Position numbers and translations under genes: made by a program
Notes under the pieces: generated by a model
Seen by the model: the letters and a program-made list of their open reading frames with translations, nothing else
The model's database searches: none
What the model was told of the DNA's origin: nothing
Shown here: piece after piece, positions 25,601 to 33,100 of the stretch
How the letters are laid out: every line of letters starts with the position of its first letter
Numbering within the stretch: the first letter of the stretch is position 1
Assembly (NCBI GenBank): GCA_025454955.1
Contig: JALONL010000001.1
Coordinates: forward strand, 1 to 64,000
Direction: 5' to 3'
Origin: Bacteroidia bacterium
Lineage (GTDB): Bacteria; Bacteroidota; Bacteroidia; Palsa-965
DNA length: 64,000 nt

Positions 25601-27133
25601 CTTAATGGTTTTGTATCGGGCGGTGCAACTATGGGTGTATGGGCCACAACAGGGTCGGGCACATTTACGCCAAACGACTCTGTGCTGAATGCCACTTACA
25701 CACCCAGCACCGGCGATTACTCTACGGGATTTGTAACGTTTATTCTTACTACCGTAGATCACGGCTCGTGTCTGCCCGGTATTGATACCGTAACTTATAC
25801 ACTGGTGCCTGCATCGGTGGTAAATGCCGGCGGCGATGTAACCATTTGCGGCGACAACCTGAGTGTGCTGCTTGGCGGAAACGTGAGCGGTGCATCGGCC
25901 ACAGGAGTGTGGTCAACTACCGGCAGCGGTACGTTTGTGCCCAATGCGAGCACGCTTAATGCCACATACATTCCGAGTTCGTCAGACTCGCTCAATGGTT
26001 CGGTGCAGCTTATTCTTACTGCCACCAACACCCTTGCCTGCGGGCCCGATGCAGATACAATGGTGGTAAACATTACACCTCCGGCCGTTGTAAATGCCGG
26101 TTCCGACCAAACCACCTGCGCTCAGGGCGCAAGTGTATCGCTGGGCGGTACAGTGAGCGGCGGCACCACCACCGGACAGTGGAGCAGCACCGGCACGGGC
26201 ATATTTACACCCAACAATACCGATCTGAATGCCGTGTACACCCCCTCGCCTGCCGATCTGGTAGCGGGCAGTGTGCAACTCATTCTCACCTCCACCGGAA
26301 ACGGAATATGCACCCCGCGCCGCGATACAATGGTAGTGACCATTATTCCGGTAGCCGTGGTAAGTGCGGGCCCCGACCGCGTGGTGTGCGGTAACCAGAC
26401 ATCGGTGCTGCTTAACGGACTTGTAACCGGCACCACCAGCACCGGCCTTTGGTCAACCACAGGCAGCGGCACCTTTACACCCAACACCGCCACACTTGCA
26501 GCCACCTACACCATGAGTGTGGCCGACATTGCGGCGGGCAGCGTAACACTTTATCTCACTTCCACCAACAACGGCATTTGTCCGGCTGTAACCGACTCGA
26601 TGGTAATTACCGTAGAGCCGCTGCCGGTAGCCGCATTCAGTTCGGTAGCCGACGACTCGCTTCAGATTGTGTTTACCGACGGTTCAACCGGCGCGGTGGC
26701 CTGGCTCTGGGATTTCGGAGCAGGCGGCACTTCTACCGATCAGAATCCCACGCACATGTATCCTGCCGCCGGGCCTTACACCGTAACCCTGATTATTACC
26801 AGCGCCGGCGGATGTACAGATACGGCTGTGGGCATAGTAAATGCCGTGGAAGAAATTCTTCAGCCCGTAGAACTGCCCACCGGTTTCACACCCAATGGCG
26901 ACGGTAAAAACGATGTGCTGCATGTGCTTGGCGGGCCGTTTGAAACGGTTGACTTCCGCCTGTACAACGAGTGGGGCCATCAGGTATTCATCTCCACCGA
27001 TCCTGATCTGGGATGGGATGGTACAATGGGCGGAAAGCCGCAACCCGCAGGCATTTACGTGTACACCGTAATTGGTACTACGGTAGATGGACGCGAGGTA
27101 AACATTTCAGGCAACGTTACACTTATCCGATAA
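19652..27133 (+). CDS. giant SprB-like T9SS adhesin (2493 aa) with 21 Ig-like repeats and CHU_C tail
   Basis: Layout: signal peptide (~1-26, ending VSFAQ); an N-terminal domain of ~440 residues resembling the IgGFc-binding-protein N-terminal region (GNEFWLAPPEV, then WALKGPNGLGQEFYIPLH, PIAVSLKDDS, KPIYAVHVTGFGCE); 21 repeats of ~85-90 residues (~465-2325), each beginning like PVVNAGxDxTxCANN and containing W(S/T)GGxGTFSPN and YTPTAAEIAAGSVTLTLT; a PKD domain (AAFSSVADDSLQ and VAWLWDFGAGG, ~2326-2405); and a gliding-motility-associated C-terminal domain (LPTGFTPNGDGKNDVLHV to the end), the type B sorting signal of T9SS. Such proteins are surface adhesins like SprB of Flavobacterium. The gene is followed after 19 bp by a PorP/SprF gene, the usual partner for export or anchoring of this class. 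Repeats 3-5 and 6-8 form a duplicated three-repeat block. Confidence 0.93.
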   Translation: MIKRYAARWIHIVLLCTLGVNVSFAQSGNEFWLAPPEVTELHNSPGGEPIFLQLSSMGQAAVVTITQPANPGFTPITVNVAANRSARVNLTSRKTLLETQPTDVVLNTGLRIQSTTPITCYYEIANTNNTDIWALKGPNGLGQEFYIPLHKHAPFYNHTFAAPHEAYASFDIVATQNNTVVTIYSPVPVDGHPALQQFSIILNQGQTYSCGFTGTGYEQPSTHPSGAVVLADKPIAVSLKDDSNHNPSGGCYDLMGDQLVPVNVVGEDYIAVKGSLNSNGDESVVIVATENNTQIFLDGATVPVITLFAGEYYRVDMDYLSSSANNSVYIHATKPIYAVHVTGFGCESGMALLPPLNCAGSQQVNFVRSSSESFFVTLLVRSTAVNNFNIQVSGTATINPASFVVVPGTGGTWRAARIQYNTTQIPVDSTVRISNSADVFALGIINGGATSGCRYGYFSEFVAPITINAGINQTICANASATLAGTVAGGTTTGQWTTSGSGTFTPNNTTLNAVYTPSAGDAAVGSVTLTLTSTGACIPVSDNMLLTITPAPTANAGPDQSRCRNNAATTLSGAVTVASGGVWTGGAGTFSPSNSSLNPVYTPTAAELTAGSVLLTLTTTGNGICQPVNDNVLITFTPAPVVNAGVDVTRCANNPAVTLAGTVSGATGGVWTGGGGSFSPNATALNAVYTASAAEIAAGNVTLTLTSTGNGTCNAVTDQMTISFSAAPTANAGVDLTRCANNPAAALGGAVTIATGGVWSGGLGTYAPNASTLNATYTPTAAEIAAGSVTLTLTTTGNGTCSAVNDQKVIFYTPAPVVNAGTDITVCANNAAATLNGSFTVSAGAAWTGGAGTYAPNNTTMNAVYTPTAAERAAGTVTLTLTSTGNGSCNAVSDQVVITITPSPVVNAGADVTRCANNPAVTLAGGVTIATGGTWTGGSGTFSPNASALNAVYTASAAEIAAGSVTLTLTSTGNGSCNAVTDQMVIFFTAAPTANAGPDLTFCANNPAAALGGAVTIASGGVWSGGLGTYSPNASTLNATYTPTAAEIATGSVTLTLTTTGNGTCNAVTDQKVIFYTPAPTASAGGNITVCANNPAVTLNGAFTIASGAVWSGGAGSYSPNNTTMNAVYTPTAAEIASGSVTLTLTTTGNGSCNAVNDQVVITILPAPVVNAGPNVASCANNSVVSLSGIINNAGGGVWSGGGGTYTPNSSSLNITYTPTAAEIAAGSVTLTLTSTGNGSCSAVSDQVVITYAPAPVSNAGSDQTVCGNNATVSLAGFVNFCAGGQWSGGLGTFSPSPNVVAPDYTPTAGEIAAGFVNLILTTTGNGNCNAVRDTMRINFTPAPTVDAGAAVTACANNPAHVVNGSVTVAAGVLWSGGTGSFSPSATALSPVYTPSAAEIAAGSVMLFITTTGNGTCLPVTDSVLFTITSAPLVNAGNNQTVCVNNLNLALSGSISGPTNTGVWTTSGSGVFVPNSNALNAIYQCSSADSAAGSVTLVLTSTGNGSCLAVRDTMIINILPAGAASAGANITVCGNNSTVSLNGIISGGATGGTWATTGTGLFLPNNTTLNATYVPSGFDIANGGATLFLTANSCNPAVDSLTLTITPAPVVNAGNTITICADSTSVGLNGSVSGGTTTGLWTTSGSGTFSPSASTLNATYIPSIADVNAQVVWLTLTSTNNGSCIPVSDSVRLNIYPQGVAAAGPDQIVCSNNANIVLGGSITGGATQGQWSTTGDGVFVPNDTALNATYVPGPADLIAGSVSLILTATNSCNTAIDFLNVIITPAPAVDAGVSQSVCGANTPLTLTGTVSNATGAVWSGGNGTFSPNNTVLNAVYTPTAAEVNQGFVFLTLTSTGNGNCNSVSDTVTHFLSPGIVVNAGPNQSVCESSSFTQMLGSVANGTTTGQWSTLGSGTFVPNDSSMNALYMFSPADTASGSVTIILTSTNNGACPVARDTMIITFGPSAFAFAGADLSLCASDGPITLNGFVSGGATMGVWATTGSGTFTPNDSVLNATYTPSTGDYSTGFVTFILTTVDHGSCLPGIDTVTYTLVPASVVNAGGDVTICGDNLSVLLGGNVSGASATGVWSTTGSGTFVPNASTLNATYIPSSSDSLNGSVQLILTATNTLACGPDADTMVVNITPPAVVNAGSDQTTCAQGASVSLGGTVSGGTTTGQWSSTGTGIFTPNNTDLNAVYTPSPADLVAGSVQLILTSTGNGICTPRRDTMVVTIIPVAVVSAGPDRVVCGNQTSVLLNGLVTGTTSTGLWSTTGSGTFTPNTATLAATYTMSVADIAAGSVTLYLTSTNNGICPAVTDSMVITVEPLPVAAFSSVADDSLQIVFTDGSTGAVAWLWDFGAGGTSTDQNPTHMYPAAGPYTVTLIITSAGGCTDTAVGIVNAVEEILQPVELPTGFTPNGDGKNDVLHVLGGPFETVDFRLYNEWGHQVFISTDPDLGWDGTMGGKPQPAGIYVYTVIGTTVDGREVNISGNVTLIR
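21048..26628 (+). repeat. 21 tandem Ig-like coding repeats (~265 bp each)
   Basis: Twenty-one in-frame units are countable from their NAG(x)4-6C openings. Sequence similarity is highest among units 2-10 and decays toward unit 21. Units 3-5 (about 21569-22359) and 6-8 (about 22360-23150) correspond one to one, showing a recent tandem duplication of a block of three. Confidence 0.85.
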
Positions 27134-27152
27134 ACACAGAGGAGAACACGCA

Positions 27153-28172
27153 ATGAAAACGAAGTTCAATCTTTCAGCAAAAGTTCGAATGGGTGTAACG
27201 GCCGTGTGTGTGGCTGTATGTGCAGGTAATTTGAATGCACAGGATTTTCACCTCTCGCAATATGACATGGCTCCGCTGTATTACAACCCGGCACAAACGG
27301 GTATGTATTTAACGGGCAATGAGCCGTTCCGCATTTTTGGCAATTTCCGCTCGCAGTGGCAGAAGCTACAGGGCAAGCCCTACTCATCGGTAAGTGTGGC
27401 GGGCGATGTGCCGCTGAAACGTTTCGGAGCCGGGCTGCTCATTATGGATCATATTGCCGGCACATCGAATTTTGGTACGTTTCAGTTTCTTGCTTCGGGC
27501 GCATACCGCATCACTGCCGACAACAGCCGTAATCATTTTCTCACGGTAGGTTTGCAGATGGGCTTTTTCCAGAAGCGATTCAACATGGGCAATCTGCTTT
27601 TCGAAAGCCAGTACACCAACGAAGGTTTGGACGGCTCGCTGCCCAGCGGCGAAGTGTTCGACCGGCAATCGATTACGCGCTTTGATGCCAACATGGGTGT
27701 GTTTTACAAATACATCGACAAGCAGAAACGTTTCGATCCGTCTATTGGTCTTTCGGTATATCACCTCAACATGGCCAACGAGTCGTTTACAGGTACCAAA
27801 AGCCGGTTGCCCATGCGTTTCAACGCCATTGCCGCCTGCGATATTCACGCCACCACCGATTTACTGGTAACGCCAAACATCCTGTTTATGTATCAGCGCA
27901 AAGCCTTTGAGCTGAATATGGGTGTAATGGTAGAATATCGTGTAAACGGCACACCTTACAGGCTGATGGCCGGAGCCAACTACCGTCATAAAGATGCGAT
28001 GGTGTTTCAGTTGGGATTGCGTCAGGGCAGCAGCATGTTCAGGGTGAGTTATGATATTCTTACGAGCCGTTTGAAATACTTTGGCGGCACACGCGGTGCG
28101 TTTGAACTTGGTGTGGTTTATACCGGCCAGGGCAAGAGTGCTTCGGGTCGTGTGCGGGCGGGGGGTATTTGA
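27153..28172 (+). CDS. PorP/SprF family type IX secretion membrane protein
   Basis: A 339-aa outer-membrane beta-barrel protein. It has a signal peptide (VCVAVCAGNLNAQ), the family hallmark start of the mature part QDFHLSQYDMAPLYYNPAQTG, then FRIFGNFRSQWQKL and PYSSVSVAGDVPL, all typical of PorP/SprF. In Flavobacterium johnsoniae SprF is needed to secrete or attach the giant adhesin SprB encoded next to it; PorP helps display T9SS substrates in Porphyromonas. The gene follows the giant adhesin by 19 bp with a recognisable AGGAG ribosome-binding site, and a strong terminator follows at 28192, so the two form a two-gene operon. The likely role is export or surface anchoring of that adhesin. Confidence 0.93.
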   Translation: MKTKFNLSAKVRMGVTAVCVAVCAGNLNAQDFHLSQYDMAPLYYNPAQTGMYLTGNEPFRIFGNFRSQWQKLQGKPYSSVSVAGDVPLKRFGAGLLIMDHIAGTSNFGTFQFLASGAYRITADNSRNHFLTVGLQMGFFQKRFNMGNLLFESQYTNEGLDGSLPSGEVFDRQSITRFDANMGVFYKYIDKQKRFDPSIGLSVYHLNMANESFTGTKSRLPMRFNAIAACDIHATTDLLVTPNILFMYQRKAFELNMGVMVEYRVNGTPYRLMAGANYRHKDAMVFQLGLRQGSSMFRVSYDILTSRLKYFGGTRGAFELGVVYTGQGKSASGRVRAGGI

Positions 28173-28191
28173 TGTGATTTATTGTATTATG

Positions 28192-28224
28192 AAAAACGCC
28201 CGGTTTGAAATGCCGGGCGTTTTT
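28192..28224 (+). terminator. terminator of the adhesin-PorP/SprF operon
   Basis: A 12-bp stem (28192-28203 with 28213-28224), a 9-nt loop and a T-run. A/T flanks make it usable from both sides, which suits the convergent PhoH gene. Confidence 0.92.
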
Positions 28225-28250
28225 TGTATTTAGTTTAAAGCTAATTCTTA

Positions 28251-29612
28251 TCACAAAAAATCATTCGCCAGATTAGCCAGTTCACTACGCTCACCCTTGG
28301 TGAGTGTAATGTGTGCATAAAGATTCTGCCCTTTCAAACGATCAATCATATACGAAAGACCATTCGACTGTGTATCGAGATAAGGCGTATCAATCTGGTA
28401 AATATCACCGGTGAAGATGATCTTGGTGTTTTCGCCGGCGCGGCTGATGATGGTTTTTACTTCGTGCGGGGTAAGGTTCTGTGCTTCGTCGATGATGAAA
28501 AAAACGTTGGAGAGGCTTCGTCCGCGTATGTAGGCCAGCGGGCATACCACGAGTTTTTCGTTCTCCACCATTTCATTGATTTGTTTAAATTCTTTGTCTT
28601 TCTCGCTGTAGGTGCTTTTTATGAATTTGAGATTATCCCACAGCGGTTCCATGTAGGGATTGAGTTTCGATTTTATATCGCCGGGAAGGTAGCCGATGTC
28701 TTTGTTGCTGAGCGGTACTACCGGACGGGCCAGGTAAATCTGATGGTAATTGCGGCGTTGTTCGAGGGCGCCGGCGAGTGAGAGAAGTGTTTTACCGGTT
28801 CCGGCCACGCCCTGAATGGAAACCAGCCGTATTTCGGGGCGCATAATGGCATCGAGGGCAAAGGTTTGCTCGGCGTTGCGCGGGGTGATGTTGAAGGCAA
28901 TTTGTTTGCGCACACGTTCCATGAGCCCGGTAAGCGGGTTGGAATACGTGAGTACCGATTTTTGTCCGCTGCGCAGAATGTAGTAGTGATTGGCTACCGG
29001 TTTTTCTTTTTTCAGAATGGGTTCGGTGGCGGTAATTTCTTTTTCGTAAAGTTCGTTGATGGAGGCTACCGGGGCTTTGTCGATCATGGACAGGCCGGTG
29101 TATAGTTCGCTCAGGTCTTTTATTTTGCCGGTTTCGTAATCTTCGGCAATGAGGTTGAGCGACTTTGCCTTTATGCGCAGGTTGATGTCTTTGGTAACAA
29201 GAATAACCTTGCGGGAAGGATGTTGTTCAGACAAATACAACGCCGCGTTGAGGATGCGATGATCGGCTTTTCGTTCGCCAAAAATCTTTTCCGCATCGCG
29301 CGTTTTCGATTGCCCCATCTCTATTTTAAACATCCCGTGTCCGCGTCCGTTTATGTTTACCCAGTCCTGGAGGGTATTGCGGCCCGATATTTTGTCGATG
29401 TATCGTGTAAACTCGCGTGCGGCGTAGTTCTTGGTATCGTTGCCTTTTTTGAAATTGTCGAGTTCTTCCAGAACGGTAATTGGAACTACCACATCATGCT
29501 CGGCGAAATTCTTGATGGCATTATGATCGTAAATAATGACAGAGGTATCGAGTACGAATATTTTTTTCTCTGCTTCAACTTTGGTGGTGCGGGTCTTGGT
29601 TATCCTGGGCAT
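28251..29612 (-). CDS. PhoH-family ATPase with N-terminal PIN RNase domain (PhoH2-type)
   Basis: The 453-aa protein joins a PIN ribonuclease domain (residues ~18-150; FVLDTSVIIYDHNAI, PITVLEELDNF, RKVILVTKDINLRIKA supply the acidic residues) to a PhoH ATPase domain (~240-453). The latter shows Walker A GVAGTGKTLLSLAGAL (~270), YLPGDIKSKLNPYMEPLWDN, VCPLAYIRGRSLSNVFF, Walker B FIIDEAQNLTPHEVKTII and the sensor IIFTGDIYQID. PhoH2 proteins couple RNA unwinding to RNA cleavage and are widespread in Bacteroidota as single genes. It is convergent with the PorP/SprF gene and divergent from the 2049-aa protein gene. Confidence 0.95.
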   Translation of the reverse strand: MPRITKTRTTKVEAEKKIFVLDTSVIIYDHNAIKNFAEHDVVVPITVLEELDNFKKGNDTKNYAAREFTRYIDKISGRNTLQDWVNINGRGHGMFKIEMGQSKTRDAEKIFGERKADHRILNAALYLSEQHPSRKVILVTKDINLRIKAKSLNLIAEDYETGKIKDLSELYTGLSMIDKAPVASINELYEKEITATEPILKKEKPVANHYYILRSGQKSVLTYSNPLTGLMERVRKQIAFNITPRNAEQTFALDAIMRPEIRLVSIQGVAGTGKTLLSLAGALEQRRNYHQIYLARPVVPLSNKDIGYLPGDIKSKLNPYMEPLWDNLKFIKSTYSEKDKEFKQINEMVENEKLVVCPLAYIRGRSLSNVFFIIDEAQNLTPHEVKTIISRAGENTKIIFTGDIYQIDTPYLDTQSNGLSYMIDRLKGQNLYAHITLTKGERSELANLANDFL

Positions 29613-30137
29613 AATAAAGAAAGGACATTGATGATACCCGAAACTAATAAAAGGATGATGGGTTTAACGGGGTTGGTTTTTCAAGTAATCAACAAAAGCC
29701 TGTTATATGCCGTAAATACTCATCTCCCGGCGGGGGCGTGTTGAAAACTTGGTGATGTTGTTATTAAACTATCCGGCAGGATATAAAAAACGGAAGGCTT
29801 CCCCGGGCTCCCGCCGAAGGATGCATCTAAAGAAAAAAACAAGGCATCGCCGGTAAAAAACAAACGGTTTGAGCAAAAGAGCCATTTGCCGACAGCTATA
29901 TACAATCTGTCGAAAAACGCAGCCTTGTTTTAATGTACGTCGTATAATGGAACCTGCAAAACCCCTGTTTTGCAAACCTTAACATAAACTACGCTGATAT
30001 TGACCTGCTTGTGGAAACGGGCTGCCATGATACCCTTGTATTTAAGCAGCAACCAGAATTACACTGCCAGAATCGGAGTAGCCGGATTTTGTTTAACAGT
30101 TCGCTCACACACCATAAATAAACCTTAACACACCATT
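29613..30137. other. 525-bp divergent intergenic region with stem-loops
   Basis: No gene is supported. Visible structure: a long-range inverted repeat 29836-29845/29922-29931 (10 bp) enclosing a 6-bp hairpin 29890-29895/29907-29912, then a separate 8-bp hairpin 29955-29962/29967-29974. The sequence AAACCTTAACA occurs twice (about 29974 and 30119). These lie upstream of the 2049-aa protein gene and could be part of its leader or promoter region; the region near 29613 serves the PhoH gene. Confidence 0.35.
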
Positions 30138-33100
30138 ATGAAAACACTCAGGATTACCCTTGCTTTCCTGCTGTTATCGACCGTTGGATTGCTTGCACAG
30201 CAATGGCAGGAGCCGTTGCCTGCAGGAAACTCGGCCACATTCAGTCAGGTACAGGCCAGTTTTTACCAAACCTGGGGGCAAATTGAACAACAGGTAATGG
30301 CTGCCCGCGTAGCCAATGCTCCCTACCAGGGAAAGTTTAATACGCCAAATTCGCCAAATGTGCCGGCACCCAGCACAAAAGGCGGCTACAAAATGTATAA
30401 ACGCTGGGCCGATTATATGGAGCCCCGCGTGTATCCTTCGGGCGATCTTTCGCTGCCTTCCACCACCTGGGAGCGTTTTCAGAATTACCTGAACAGCAAC
30501 CCGGTGGCCATGCAGCAGTACCAGATGAGCCGCGTGGGCAACCCGATTGGCAATTCGCCCAACAGTTTTAACGGGCCTTCGCTGCCTTCTGTGCTTAACA
30601 GCACCTGGCAGTTTATAGGGCCTACCGGTGCACCCACTGGCGGTGGTGCAGGCCGTATCAACTTTGTGCGTTTCGACCCCACCAACACCAATATTATATG
30701 GGCCGGAGCTCCGGCCGGTGGTTTGTGGAAAACCACCAACGGCGGTGCAAGCTGGACAACCAATACCGACCAGCTTACGGTAATTGGCTGTACCGACATT
30801 GCCATTGACTATACCAACACCAACATCATGTACCTGGCCACCGGCGACGGAGACGCAGGAGACACCTATTCAATAGGTATTCTGAAATCGACCGACGGTG
30901 GTGCCACATGGAATCCTACCGGATTAACCTGGACCGTGAATCAGGGCCGCACCATAAGCCGCCTGCACATTCATCCCACCAATCCGCAGATACTTCTTGC
31001 CGCTACCAGCAACGGTATTTACCGCACCACCAACGGCGGCACCAGCTGGACACAAACCCAAACCGCCAACTCGTTTAAAGACATGGAGTTTAAGCCCGGC
31101 GATCCGAACACGGTTTACGCCACCGGCACCCGCTTCTTTAAATCGACCGACAATGGCGTAACCTGGTCGCAAATTACCAGCGGCCTGCCCACCAACACAC
31201 AAACCAACCGCATGGGCATTGCAGTAACGCCCGCCAACGCAGCTTATGTATATGTGCTTGCAGGCGATGCAGGAAACAGCGGTTTCTACGGTTTGTATCG
31301 CTCCACCGACAGCGGCACTACTTTCACACAACGCTCAAACACACCCAACATCATGGGCTGGTCGAGCACCGGCAGCGGTACCGGCGGACAAAGCTGGTAC
31401 GACCTGGCCATTGCCGCATCGCCCACACAACAGGATGTAATTATTATTGGCGGCATAAACATCTGGCGAAGCACCAACGGTGGTACCAGCTGGACAATTA
31501 ACGGCCACTGGACCGGCACCGGCGCACCGTATGTACATGCCGATATTCACGACCTTATCTTCCTGCCCGGAAGCGGCACCACTTACTTCTCGGGCAACGA
31601 TGGCGGTGTGTTTAAAACCACCAACAGCGGCGTAGCCTGGAGCGACATCAGCGCCAATATGTGCATTGCACAGATTTACCGCGTAGGACTTTCGGGCAGC
31701 AATGCCTCGCTGCACATTACCGGTCACCAGGACAACGGCACCAACATTCGCAACGGCGCTTCATACTTTGAAACAATGGGTGGCGACGGCATGGACTGTT
31801 TCATTGACCGCACCAACAACAACGTAATGTATGGCGAGCAGTACAACGGTTCGCTTAACCGCACCACCAACGGCGGTGCTTCGTGGACAGGCATCACCTC
31901 GGGCCTTACAGGCAATGCGGCATGGGTTACGCCCTGGTATCAGGATCCGAGTGTGGCCAATACGATTTATGTGGGCTACACCAACATGTTTAAATCAACC
32001 AACCAGGGTACAACGTGGACACAGCTTACTGCGCTCCCCACAAGTCCCGGCGGAACCATTGTGGATTTCAGGGTTGCTCCTTCAAACAACCAGGTAATTT
32101 ATGTGGCGCGTTCAACCGGTTTATTTAAAACCACCAACGGCGGCACCTCCTGGACAACCGTAACCGGCACACTGCCCGTGGGCAGTGCAGCCATAACACG
32201 CGTGGCCGTGGCATCCAACGACCCGAACACCGTACTGGTTACTTTCTCGGGATATTCTTCGGCCAATAAAGTATTCCGCACAACCAACGGCGGTACCTCG
32301 TGGACAAATATTTCGACAGGTTTACCCAACCTTCCTGCAAACTGTATCACCGTTATGCCCGGTTCAACCAACGGCGCATATTATGTGGGAATGGATGTGG
32401 GTGTATATTATATTGATAACACCTTTACCAGTTGGCAGCCGTATTTTACCGGTCTTCCCAACGTGCCGGTGTTTGATCTCGAAGTATATGTGCCCACCGG
32501 CAAACTCCGCACAGCCACTTATGGCCGCGGTGTGTGGGAGGTGGATATTTACAACCCCGGCACACTGCCTCCGGTAGCGCAGTTTGTGGCAAGCACCACT
32601 ACGGTTTGTCCGGGTACGGGAGTGAATTTCACCGATCAGTCTTCGTTCGCGCCCACAGGCTGGAGCTGGACATTCCCCGGCGGAACACCTGCCTCGTCCA
32701 CCGCGCAAAACCCCACAAACATTAACTGGAGTGCTCCGGGCACCTACACCATTACATTGGTGGCCAGCAACGCCAACGGAAGTTCTACCTACACACAAAC
32801 CATCACCGTACTCGGCTCGCAGGCACCGCCGCTTACCGAAGGTTTTGAAAACGCCACATTCCTGCCCGTCAACTGGACGGCAAACAACATCAATAACGAC
32901 GGCATTTTCTGGGAACGCTCCAACGTGGGCCGAAACAGTTCGTGGAGTGCCAAGTTCGACAACTACTCATTGGATGTAGCCGGAGCACGCGATGAAATGT
33001 GGGCTCCCAGAATGTCGTTTGCCTCGCTGCAAAACTGCACACTCACTTTCGATGTGTCGTATGCAAGGTATGATGCCACTTACTCGGATACACTCGAAGT

